From the NCBI GenBank assembly GCA_046343015.1, contig JBKDOL010000108.1, forward strand, positions 1 to 64,000: 64,000 bases of DNA, given 5' to 3'. The notes beneath the pieces were generated by a model that was not told where the DNA came from, did not search any database, and saw only the letters and a program-made list of their open reading frames with translations. Positions 1-7,179 of this stretch are shown here, piece by piece. The number at the start of each line of letters is the position of its first letter. Position 1 is the stretch's first letter. The position numbers and the translations under genes are program-made. Origin of the DNA: BJ22 sp021298375 (GTDB taxonomy: Bacteria; Planctomycetota; Planctomycetia; Pirellulales; Pirellulaceae).

Positions 1-1
1 T

Positions 2-217
2 AAACTTCCGGGCGATGAAGAATTGCAAGAGTTTGGCACGGTTCAAATGGTCAATCGGCAGTACAGTGACGGGTTTCTCTCCGTCAAAAAAGATCAGGCC
101 GAGGTTTTTCGCTTGACTCTCCAGGCCAACAGCAATCCGGAACAATTTCAGCTCGGCATTTCTTTTTGCAACAGCCGTCCGTTTTGGCTGGGGACCATCG
201 CGCGGCAAGCCAAGTAA
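2..217 (+). CDS. 3' end of a phage structural-type protein (partial)
   Basis: The reading frame is open from the left window edge and stops with TAA at 215-217, so only about 71 C-terminal residues are visible. They end in LGTIARQAK. The stretch is polar and shows no domain I can name. It is placed with the phage tail/virion-type genes because the next three genes run in the same direction with close spacing and two of them resemble known phage families. Function is not assignable from this fragment. Confidence 0.5.
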   Translation, partial: KLPGDEELQEFGTVQMVNRQYSDGFLSVKKDQAEVFRLTLQANSNPEQFQLGISFCNSRPFWLGTIARQAK

Positions 218-993
218 ATCAGCACGCAGCCCCCCAGTCCACCAAAACGGGGTCAGGTCCAATTTCACGCGGCTCATCGCGATACCCGCAGCAGTTTCGC
301 GGCACATTCACGCTGCTGTTTCGCGTCACTCGAAGTCGCGGACCGCTGAAAGACCAGAGCACCGGGCGAACGGTTGGCTTTGGGTATCCGGGCTTTACCG
401 TCAGCAGCCGCGTCGAGGCGACCCGGCAGGGGCAGTTTGAGCCGCTCTCGGGAATCGTCTCCACGACGATGAATTCCGTTTGGATATCGCGGCATCCGCG
501 GACGTTCACCGTGGGCCAGTTCGACAGCAACTTTGTCGATACGCAGGTGCCGCAGACTTATTACAGCTATTTCTCTCAGGTCATTCCGTTTAGCACTTTC
601 AGCGCCGCGACCTTCAACGACCCGACCAAATGGAAATACCAGTGGATCATCAACTGTTCGCTCGGCGGCGTGGATATGCCGGCGTATGCCAAGGGCGAGC
701 TGAAGGTCGAAGTGCAGGACTGCGCACTGGAGCTGATGGAAACGCAGCGGGATGAGACGGTGACGCTCACCGGCAAGACCGTCCAGCCGCAGCCGACTCC
801 GGCGAGCATCTCCGCCGGTGGAGCGAGCCTCGAATCGAGCGCCGTCGCCAGTCCCATCGAGGGACCACTCTCGGCCGGCGAGCAGCAGAGCTTCAGCAGC
901 GAACTCGCTCAGCGGGCGTTCGAGCGGATTGGCGCGGCCAGTTCCACGACTTCGTCCGCGACCGTTTCGTCCACTGGTTCCAATTTCATCTAG
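166..993 (+). CDS. Uncharacterised phage-type protein, start uncertain
   Basis: This open frame of up to 275 codons overlaps the end of the previous gene. It has no ATG or GTG near its 5' end; the only candidates are TTG at 166 and 184, and the first ATG is at 469. The middle (from about residue 45) is rich in aromatic and beta-type residues (FRGTFTLLFRV, TYYSYFSQVIPF). The last 70 residues are a Ser/Ala/Thr-rich tail typical of disordered ends. No family is recognised. Its position before two genes of known phage type suggests a virion or tail-accessory protein. The missing good start may mean the 5' end is damaged or that it begins by overlap with the upstream gene. Confidence 0.5.
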   Translation: MQQPSVLAGDHRAASQVNQHAAPQSTKTGSGPISRGSSRYPQQFRGTFTLLFRVTRSRGPLKDQSTGRTVGFGYPGFTVSSRVEATRQGQFEPLSGIVSTTMNSVWISRHPRTFTVGQFDSNFVDTQVPQTYYSYFSQVIPFSTFSAATFNDPTKWKYQWIINCSLGGVDMPAYAKGELKVEVQDCALELMETQRDETVTLTGKTVQPQPTPASISAGGASLESSAVASPIEGPLSAGEQQSFSSELAQRAFERIGAASSTTSSATVSSTGSNFI

Positions 994-1011
994 CCCACCC
1001 CGGAGCGCCGC

Positions 1012-1419
1012 ATGGCACTTCAGTTCAGCACCGCCCTTCGCAACGCCCATGCCGACCGGATCGAATCCTACGTCGGAGCCTCGGCCATCCTGAAAATCCG
1101 TGCTGGCTCGGTTCCCGCCAACTGAACGGCGGCCGACTCGGGCACCGTCTTGGCGACGCTCAATCTCCCGTCCGACTGGATGAACGACGCCTCGGCCGGA
1201 ACCCTGACGCTCAAAGGCACCTGGCAGGACACCAGCTGCGATGCGACCGGGACGGCGGCTCACTTCCGCATCTACCGCAGCGATGGGACCACCTGCGAGC
1301 TGCAGGGAACCGTCACTGCCACGGGAGGCGGCGGAGACATCACACTCAGTTCGACTTCACTCGTCTCGGGCGGTTCGCTCACGATCACCAGCTTCACCAT
1401 CACCGAAGGCAATTCCTAG
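1012..1419 (+). pseudogene. Phage tail/virion-type protein interrupted by in-frame TGA
   Basis: An ATG at 1012 is preceded by GGAG at 1002-1005. The frame encodes MALQFSTALRNAHADRIESY and runs on to GSVPAN, then meets TGA at 1123-1125. After this single stop the same frame continues without interruption to the stop at 1417-1419 and reads like the rest of the same protein (TAADSGTVLATLNLPSDWM, GTWQDTSCDATGTAAHFRI, VTATGGGGDITL). From memory of this phage family, the position after PAN/PAD is normally Cys followed by AAA and a GT motif, so TGA stands where TGC or TGT is expected. A nonsense mutation in a decaying prophage is the simplest reading; UGA recoding is the alternative. The later TTG at 1150 has no visible ribosome binding site. 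Confidence 0.65.
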
Positions 1420-1431
1420 GAGGCCAAATCC

Positions 1432-1857
1432 ATGCCCAGCACCACCCGTTTCCGCTCTTTCCCTCGAGCTCTTGCCAAGAAGATTCACAACCTCAGCTCG
1501 GACAGCATCTACCTGATGCTGACGAACGTCGCGCCGGTGATTTCCAACACGGTGAAATCCAACCTCACCGAAATCGCCGCCGGAGGAGGCTACACGGCCA
1601 ACGGCTTCCCGCTGACCCGGCTCAGTTTCGACGACGGAGCCTCAACCGGAATCTGGCGGCTCTTCCTTCAGGACTACACGTTCACGCCCACCGGAGCCGT
1701 CGGCACCTGGCAATACGCCGCAAACTACAACTTCACGGCGACCAACAAGGAGCTCATCTGCTGGGCCGACTACGGCGTGCCGATTGCGTTGAGTGGCAGT
1801 TCAGACCCGTTCACGTTTCAGTTTGACCAAGTGAACGGGGTGCTGTGGGGAGGCTAA
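1432..1857 (+). CDS. Phage tail/virion-type protein (141 aa)
   Basis: The start at ATG 1432 follows a good AGGAGG at 1418-1424. The protein has the pattern HNLSSDSIYLMLTN, NTVKSNLTEIAAGGGYTANG, DYGVPIALSGSSDPFTFQFD and ends with NGVLWGG. I recognise this layout from a widespread uncharacterised family of small phage virion-associated proteins, which usually sits next to the family of the preceding gene; no precise function is known to me. It lies 12 bp after the TGA-interrupted gene, consistent with one phage operon. It appears intact, in contrast to its neighbour. Confidence 0.6.
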   Translation: MPSTTRFRSFPRALAKKIHNLSSDSIYLMLTNVAPVISNTVKSNLTEIAAGGGYTANGFPLTRLSFDDGASTGIWRLFLQDYTFTPTGAVGTWQYAANYNFTATNKELICWADYGVPIALSGSSDPFTFQFDQVNGVLWGG

Positions 1858-2119
1858 ATTGTATTTGCTCGCTTTCCGCCTCGGAAAACACTAGGCTCCC
1901 AATCAAAACAAATCGCTCTATCACTTGTAAAACGGCTCTCTCGAATCGGCTCATGGCAACTACCATTTCCCCTTGGGACTTTGCCTATTTAGCCTCAAAT
2001 CCTTTTGGAGTGCCTCACAACACGAATATCTCGGATGTTGGCTTCCTCTTTGACAATCTGGTTGAATAGAGTAAGCCGTCGGGCTTGGCGAACCCGGCGG
2101 CTCGAGGGATCACGTATTG
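1858..2119. other. Junction between phage genes and minus-strand defence genes
   Basis: There is no convincing intact gene here. Base composition is more AT-rich than the surroundings. On the minus strand, about 2070 down to 1995 encodes LFNQIVKEEANIRDIRVVRH before stops in all frames. That string resembles the start of some nuclease-type ORFs and may be a remnant, but it is too short to call. Confidence 0.3.
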
Positions 2120-2722
2120 TCACGCCGAGCGTCTGAGTAACGCATTCACCCAGCGAATGTCTGCCCGACCGGCTTGGTCGTCCGTGTCCCAAATGCGAAT
2201 CACGGTTAGGCCAGCGATCTTCCCCAATTCGTCGCCAAGCGTAGCCGCGGTGAAATCCACAAACCGCCTGCCATCGTCCATCCGTTCGCTGTTGCCGTAC
2301 TTGAACGACATGAAGCAGACGCCGTCTTGTTTCAGTGCACGGCGCAGCCGATCGAACACATCAGGCAAATCGCTTAGCGGCACATGCAGCAGCGAGGCAC
2401 ACGCCCAAATCCCGTCGAATGCATCTCGGTAGTCGAGATCCTGGAATCGAGCCTGAACGGCGACTACACCAGTTCGTTGTACCGTAAGTGCGACCATCGT
2501 CGCCGAGGCGTCAAATGCCGCTACGCGGTAGCCACGCTCCACAAATGCTTGAGCGTCACGGCCGGCACCGCAGCCAGCATCGAGAATTTGCCCACCGATT
2601 GGCACCAATTCCAAGAACGGCTGATACATCTCCTCCATGTCGAGCTGATCCGTCCTGGCCACGTACTCTGCCGCGCGTTCGTCGTAGTACCGCAGGGTCG
2701 AGTCGTCAGAATGCTGGTTCAT
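2120..2722 (-). CDS. Small class I SAM-dependent methyltransferase
   Basis: The 200-residue protein has a complete Rossmann-type SAM-binding core. Motif I is ILDAGCGAGRD (residues 46-56), an acidic residue follows at AAFDAS, and a post-motif segment reads FDGIWACASLLHVP. It resembles TehB-like and general methyltransferase_11/25 proteins. It has no target recognition domain and no NPPY/DPPY or PC motif, so it does not look like a classical DNA methyltransferase. Its ATG lies inside the end of the HNH gene (17 bp overlap), implying translational coupling. Together with the HNH gene it looks like a two-gene unit. The substrate is unknown; a role in self-protection or in chemical modification of a nucleic acid or nucleotide is inference only. 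Confidence 0.8.
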   Translation of the reverse strand: MNQHSDDSTLRYYDERAAEYVARTDQLDMEEMYQPFLELVPIGGQILDAGCGAGRDAQAFVERGYRVAAFDASATMVALTVQRTGVVAVQARFQDLDYRDAFDGIWACASLLHVPLSDLPDVFDRLRRALKQDGVCFMSFKYGNSERMDDGRRFVDFTAATLGDELGKIAGLTVIRIWDTDDQAGRADIRWVNALLRRSA

Positions 2723-3734
2723 ACTTGGCCTCAGGCGTCCATGTGTGAATCAGCAGTTCCTTGGCCCGCTGGTAAGCCGCCTGCAAGTACTGCCTTCGAG
2801 CCATTTCGCTGGTTCCCGTCTGCTCGATCAAAGTCTCCCGCAGCGGGTGGTGGCTATCGATGAAGAAGTTATTGCGGGTGTGAAGACGCTGGAGCGAGTC
2901 ACGGTCTGGCAGCTTGTGAAACTTGCCTTTCGGACCTCGATTGCATTCCTGGCAGGCAAGCACCAAATTCCAGACGCCGTCTATTACCTGCCCGAAGCCA
3001 TGAGCCTTTAGGGTGTGCGGAAAAAAATGGTCGACATCCGCAAGCTGATCGGACGCTGCATCAATCGCCACATCAGCGAAGCAGTAGAAGCACCGTCCTT
3101 TCTGGTAGCCGTTCAACGCGTCGCGGCACCCCGTGATCACGCGACGAGTCAGCCTTGGATCATTCACGACCAGCAATTCGTCCGAAGCATCGAATCCCAC
3201 CGTCAGAACGTGGCGAGGCAGATTTAATTCCCACGCCGTCTCGACGAGCCGCCACCTCGCCTCAATTTCGCTGGGCAGGTTCTGGAACTGAAAGCTAGCC
3301 GCGAGTTGAAACAGGTCTTGAGTCAATCGGATTCCCTTCTCGCTTCCGCGACGTTCGTCGGTGAAGAAGCGGACTCCGACTTCCCCGTCGTGAACGATAT
3401 GAAACGCATCGATCACGTTGGCGAACCCCAGCTTGCTGGTCGTGTCGATGAGTTCTTCCAGTTTTATCTCGCTCGCGTTGAACTTGCGGCAGCAATCCAG
3501 AAACCGGCTCGAACGCGACGTGGCTTGCTTGTCCGCGATTTGCAGGTGCTCACACAGGTTGCGTGCGAATGGTTCTGCCAGTTGTTCAAGCGTAACGACC
3601 TCGTTGCCTTGCTTGGCGAGGTCCAATAGCGACTTGCCGAGTGCGAACTTATAGGACGCGACGTTCCGTCCGAACAGAATGATCGAACGCCAGTAATTCT
3701 CAAGCGTCGGCTGGCATTCGGTGAATGGCGTCAC
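2706..3734 (-). CDS. HNH endonuclease, defence-island type
   Basis: The 342-residue protein carries a C-terminal HNH nuclease module. It has a zinc-binding CFYC pair at 215-218, the DVDH motif at 233-236 giving the metal-binding Asp-His, an Asn at 256 in VWNLVLA, and CQECN at 261-265 supplying the second Cys pair and Asn. The N-terminal 200 residues (YWRSIILFGRNVASYKFALG at the start) form an all-alpha-looking region without a domain I can name, perhaps for target recognition. The gene overlaps the methyltransferase by 17 bp and follows the HsdS remnant by 11 bp. It is probably a DNA-cutting effector of a restriction-like system; that role is inferred from fold and context. Confidence 0.75.
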   Translation of the reverse strand: MTPFTECQPTLENYWRSIILFGRNVASYKFALGKSLLDLAKQGNEVVTLEQLAEPFARNLCEHLQIADKQATSRSSRFLDCCRKFNASEIKLEELIDTTSKLGFANVIDAFHIVHDGEVGVRFFTDERRGSEKGIRLTQDLFQLAASFQFQNLPSEIEARWRLVETAWELNLPRHVLTVGFDASDELLVVNDPRLTRRVITGCRDALNGYQKGRCFYCFADVAIDAASDQLADVDHFFPHTLKAHGFGQVIDGVWNLVLACQECNRGPKGKFHKLPDRDSLQRLHTRNNFFIDSHHPLRETLIEQTGTSEMARRQYLQAAYQRAKELLIHTWTPEAKYEPAF

Positions 3735-3745
3735 GTTTACTTTAC

Positions 3746-4138
3746 CTATGAATTCGATCGCTTCCGGCGACCCCGTGGCGTTTTGTCGTTCGTGTCGTCG
3801 GCTCGCTCGGCTTGGATGCGTTCCAAGAGCACCGAGGCGGGCTCGTCGTTGGGGTCTTGCGGGACCAACTCTCCTCGGAAGGCTTTAGCGAGGATGGATT
3901 GGTCGAGTTGAGCAACTTCGACTCTCGCCGAGCCAAGAGCGGCTGCAACACTTTCAATCATTTTAAGAGCCTGCTTGGTCGCTTGAACCAATGGTACTTG
4001 TTCGAGAAGTGGCGGTACCGGCACGACAACACACTTTAAGTCTCCCAGGTTGAAAAGCGGTTTTGGCCGGGTTCCGATGCATCGGAATGTCGTTAGGGGA
4101 AGCCCATTTACCCTTCCTCCAATTCCGTTCCTCCCTGT
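3746..4138 (-). pseudogene. C-terminal remnant of type I restriction specificity subunit (HsdS)
   Basis: The minus-strand frame is open from just after a stop at 4139-4141 to the stop at 3746. It reads NLGDLKCVVVPVPPLLEQ, then a coiled-coil-like helix, then LDQSILAKAFRGELVPQDP followed by NDEPASVLLERI. This is the standard C-terminal end of HsdS proteins: the conserved PLPPLxEQ entry to the second helix and the AFRGELVPQDPxDEPA tail. Only about 110-130 residues remain of an expected 400-450, and no hsdM or hsdR is near. A GTG at 4024 could start a 92-residue product, but no target recognition domain is left. The 5' end overlaps the end of the Mrr-like gene, which marks the recombination junction. 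Confidence 0.8.
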
Positions 4139-5178
4139 TCATCGACCAGCATCCAAACCTTTTTCAGGGGCAACTCAGCTTGAATCTCAGGCGGCAGGCG
4201 TTCATAAGTCCGATAGATCGCTTCGACGACGTCGCGGCTGTCCCACAGACGAATGGTAAAATGAGCTTGCTTTGATTCACTGAGGACAACCCGGTTGAAG
4301 CCGCCCCAACAGACAAGGAGCCCTTGCTCAGCCTTGAAGGATTGCATCGCACCTTGGAGTGTTCGATAGATTGTGACCTCCGCTGGCGACGTTTGGGATT
4401 TAACTTGCACGCAGAGCCGCGGGGCGTCTAGTCCCAAAGGACCGCGGCCGCCAAGGATATCAACACCACCGTCAGGTCCAGGCGGAGATAACTTGGTAAT
4501 CCAGCCATCTGCCTTGAGGATTGCTTCAACTAATTCTGCCAACTTATGTCCAGCAAAACGGCTTTGGATGTGAGCCACAATCCGATCGTTCGCAGCCAAA
4601 GCCAAGTCGTGAGCCACGTCTTCAGCATCATCTTCATCGACTCGAATCGGCCCAGTTGGACCGACATTCCCTTGAAAGCCTGGATCTGACTTTCCGTTAA
4701 GCATCGCGAGTATTCGATTTTCGGCGTCGTTTCGCTTGATGTTGCACACAGTCATAAATGCACCGATTGAGTACAAGAGGTCTTGCTTGAAGAGCGACCT
4801 CGGTATCTCCGGTCGAATCCACTCGACTGCCCGAACATGACGACACGAATCCCCAACTTTTTCGTATTTGTAGTTGCCCGTCACACGCCCTAATGCTACT
4901 TGGTTAGTCAACTTTCTCGGCAGGACAACAATGTCACCGACTTGTATTGCCAGAGCAAATGCCCAAAGCTGCCCAGAGTAGTTCCCGATTGCCCGAGTTT
5001 TGCCATTGGGGTAGGTGGCCTTTACCAAATCAAAAATACCTTGGTAGTTATCAATCCCGGCAAGCGAGGGAACCTCCCTGAATCCAAGGATCGCAACGCC
5101 TTTCTCGATGGCGTACTGCTCGTCCTCGCCATCCCCACCAGCACGAACCAAGAAAACCCGTTGTTGAGTCTTTGACAT
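4108..5178 (-). CDS. Mrr-family restriction endonuclease with PUA/EVE-like N-terminal region
   Basis: The 356-residue protein has two parts. Residues 1-130 resemble an EVE/PUA-like or 'restriction system' N-terminal module (GDIVVLPRK at 81-89, then VALGRVTGNYKY), a fold used to read modified bases in other systems. Residues 195-335 match the Mrr-cat nuclease: GPDGGVDIL with the catalytic Asp at 240, followed by CVQVKSQ giving Q258-x-K260. This suggests a type IV (modification-dependent) restriction enzyme. Local GC is visibly lower than in core genes, consistent with transfer. The gene is intact at its start, but its end overlaps the HsdS remnant, so the last residues may derive from the junction. 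Confidence 0.75.
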   Translation of the reverse strand: MSKTQQRVFLVRAGGDGEDEQYAIEKGVAILGFREVPSLAGIDNYQGIFDLVKATYPNGKTRAIGNYSGQLWAFALAIQVGDIVVLPRKLTNQVALGRVTGNYKYEKVGDSCRHVRAVEWIRPEIPRSLFKQDLLYSIGAFMTVCNIKRNDAENRILAMLNGKSDPGFQGNVGPTGPIRVDEDDAEDVAHDLALAANDRIVAHIQSRFAGHKLAELVEAILKADGWITKLSPPGPDGGVDILGGRGPLGLDAPRLCVQVKSQTSPAEVTIYRTLQGAMQSFKAEQGLLVCWGGFNRVVLSESKQAHFTIRLWDSRDVVEAIYRTYERLPPEIQAELPLKKVWMLVDEQGGTELEEG

Positions 5179-5398
5179 CTTTCCCTTTCAGTCGCTGTCC
5201 ATGTGGACTTTTTAGCGTGTTTAGCTCAACAGGATATCAGTTCAGTTAAGCAGCGTCATTCTTCTGCAGTTTTTCCCAAGATTTCGAACGGGCTCCGGCT
5301 TCTTCGATTAGCGAAAGGAAGCCGCGGCGGGGTCCACGCGAGAAGCCTACTCTCGCCTGAATCTCCCGCCTGGGCAATTTAAGTAGTGCAGGGAAGTC

Positions 5399-5920
5399 CT
5401 AACCGCACTTCGCCGCCAGCTCCTTCGCCAGGTCCAGCCGCTTCTTGGCGTAAATCTGGGTCGCGGTGAGGCTGCTGTGGCCGAGGACGGCTTGAGCTGC
5501 TTCCAGCCCGAACTGGTCGCGAATCATCTGGGCCTTCGCGTGTCGCAACTGGTGCGGCGTCCAGTAGACGAGACCTGCCGCCCTGAATTTCGCGACCCGG
5601 TAGGGCTGGTCAATGCGCGGCGTCGCCTGCTGGGCAATCCCGTGGGTCACGGCCTGATGGTAGGTGTCCGTCGTGTAATGATCCCGGATGTGTTTCAGGT
5701 CCGACTTCGGCTTGCGGTTCTTCCGCGGCTTGCCGGTGAAGTAACGCTGAGCCACCGATTCCTTGGGCGAGAAGCAATACTGCTTCGATGGCCGGTCCAG
5801 ATACGGCTTCAAGACGGCCTGCGCCGCCGGGCCGAGGAAGATGACTAGGTCGTGCCCACGGTACTTCGCCTTGTGATGCGTTGGCGTCCAGACCCAAGGC
5901 TGCTGGGACGTATCAACCTC
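5399..5920 (-). pseudogene. Tyrosine recombinase/integrase, 5'-truncated
   Basis: The frame carries the C-terminal catalytic half of a phage-type integrase: TPHQLRHAKAQMI (His-x-x-Arg box), AVLGHSSLTATQIYAKK (the GH box and the Tyr nucleophile), and upstream homology YRGHDLVIFLGPAAQAVLKP. The frame is open back to a stop at 5921-5923, and no start codon precedes recognisable homology; a TTG at 5812 is the only internal start. The N-terminal core-binding and arm-binding domains and the first catalytic Arg region are missing. Its layout matches integrases common in planctomycete islands. It lies about 210 bp from the 3' end of tRNA-Cys, the usual place for a tRNA-integrating element, so it is probably the dead integrase of this island. 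Confidence 0.75.
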
Positions 5921-6000
5921 TCAGGGCCGGGCAAAAGATTCCCGAGCGGGTTAAAACCGGCAAAATCGTTACGACCGATCCCGTACGGGAAGGTGGGCTC

Positions 6001-6069
6001 GAAAAGGTGCACCAAAGGTGCACCAAACGGCGGTTTGATTTTTGAAAAGGTGCACCAAAGGTGCACCAA
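6001..6069. repeat. Phased GGTGCACC palindrome array beside integrase and tRNA-Cys
   Basis: Two copies of a 26 bp direct repeat (6001-6026 and 6044-6069) each contain two perfect palindromes GGTGCACC. The four palindromes start at 6006, 6017, 6049 and 6060. Spacing is 11 bp within a pair and 43 bp between pairs, close to whole helical turns. This layout fits cooperative protein binding, such as integrase arm-type or excisionase/repressor sites. It lies between the truncated integrase and tRNA-Cys. Confidence 0.8.
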
Positions 6070-6080
6070 GCCCGAAAACG

Positions 6081-6125
6081 AAAAAAGGCCAAACCCGCGA
6101 TTGAGTCGCGAATTTGGCCTTTTTT
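6081..6125 (-). terminator. Terminator downstream of tRNA-Cys
   Basis: A 13-base inverted repeat (6081-6093 and 6113-6125) combines AAAAAAGGCCAAA with its complement and encloses a second short stem CGCGA/TCGCG. Read on the minus strand it is a GC-containing hairpin followed by six T. It begins 7 bases past the tRNA 3' end, as expected for the tRNA transcript. Its symmetry means it could also work on the + strand. Confidence 0.8.
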
Positions 6126-6131
6126 GTTCAG

Positions 6132-6202
6132 AGGCGTCGGGCGGATTCGAACCGCCGTAGACGGATTTGCAATCCGCTGCCTAGCCACTCGGCCACAACG
6201 CC
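6132..6202 (-). tRNA. tRNA-Cys (anticodon GCA)
   Basis: On the minus strand the sequence folds as a cloverleaf: acceptor GGCGTTG paired with CGACGCC, a D arm GCCGAGTGGCTAGGC, an anticodon arm with loop TTGCAAA giving anticodon GCA, and a T arm GGCGGTTCGAATCCGCC. The discriminator base is T, typical of tRNA-Cys. CCA is not encoded. The truncated integrase and the palindrome array lie just past its 3' end, so this gene is the likely attachment target of the element on the left. Confidence 0.95.
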
Positions 6203-6772
6203 ATATCAAACTTGGCTCGGTACTAACCCCGGCTCCAGTCAATCCAAGCCAGTGACTCGGGGGTGCTGGATGCTGTCCAAAGTACCAGTCTCGCGGGGGG
6301 AGGCTATCCATCCCCCCGACTAACTTGGACCCCAAGGAAGTTATCCCCCGCGTCCCGGACGGTCAAGGGGACCGCAAAAACCGGGCAATCTGCGGGAGAT
6401 TTGAGGTCGCAACCCCGGCCATTCAACGCCGGCGTCAGCCTCGGCATTCAAATCGGCAAATCCCGCAAATCCAACACAATACTAGGTTCGGAATCCCACC
6501 TACAAAACTTTATTCGCTTCGCCTGTGACCTAGACTTTTGATGACTGACATCCAATCCCCCGGTCCTTTGACCATGGGCACGCCCTCGCTCACGGTCGCA
6601 GAGACCAAGAAAACAACCGAGGGTGAGACCAGTCGCTGCACCGACCAGCGGTGGACTTTGACTCCGCTCAGGTCTGGAAGCGGCAACCATACAACCATTC
6701 GACAGCCGCCAGTCAACGAGCCGCTCGTTAACTGCTCCTTTCCCCCACTTCCGCCGCATCAAGGTCCCGAAC
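6203..6772. other. Intergenic, no gene recognised
   Basis: This 570 bp spacer contains only short, compositionally poor frames on both strands. The tRNA-Cys promoter must lie in its left end, but I cannot define the boxes with confidence. I see no repeat or hairpin of note. Confidence 0.4.
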
Positions 6773-7024
6773 ATGGCCTACCCACGCAGCCTACAGCTCA
6801 TTCGAGAACTCGTGCAAAACAACCGCCAAGTTCAGAAACTGCTGGACCAAATCCTGGACACGGCCGTTAACCCCAAGGTTCTGGAAAACCGGGAAGACTG
6901 GTCAGAGGTCAAGAAAACAGTTGAACTGTTTGCCTACACGGGGATCGTGCTCGAGCCACACCGACGGCGCCGCGCGGAAGACGCTTGGAAAGCTCCGGAT
7001 TCGACCGCAGCTGGGGCCGAATAG
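6773..7024 (+). CDS. Small hypothetical protein (83 aa)
   Basis: The ATG at 6773 follows AAGG about 8 bases upstream. The protein starts MAYPRSLQLIRELVQNNRQV, has a helix-rich first 55 residues with acidic and basic residues (REDWSEVKKTVELFAYTGIV) and a charged tail with RRRRAEDAW. There are no transmembrane segments or cysteines. It is not recognised. Composition looks more like a real helical protein than the surrounding spacer, but a chance frame cannot be excluded. Confidence 0.45.
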   Translation: MAYPRSLQLIRELVQNNRQVQKLLDQILDTAVNPKVLENREDWSEVKKTVELFAYTGIVLEPHRRRRAEDAWKAPDSTAAGAE

Positions 7025-7179
7025 GCTCCGGGAAAAGGAACCGGCTTGCCAATTCCCCGGTTGCTGAAACAGCCGCCAGCGGGTTTCGCTGGAGCGTCCC
7101 CCCCTCATCACCTTGCCGCTCAGCGCTTGAACCGGAGAAGTCCGGAAGCCTGTCAGCCGACACCAGCCAAAAGTTCGAC

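Noticed and set aside
2080..2112. Similarity to the tRNA-Cys T-arm (GTCGGGC, GAACC) as a possible attachment repeat
   Set aside because: Matches are short, interrupted and shifted; not a credible att copy.
5246..5398. Open frame directly after the integrase stop, same frame, ending WEKLQKNDAA
   Set aside because: It looks protein-like, but is only about 50 codons with no start or match; it could be readthrough sequence or chance.
6001..6069. CRISPR array
   Set aside because: Only two 26 bp repeats with a 17 bp gap, each internally palindromic; no cas genes. No CRISPR is seen anywhere in the window.
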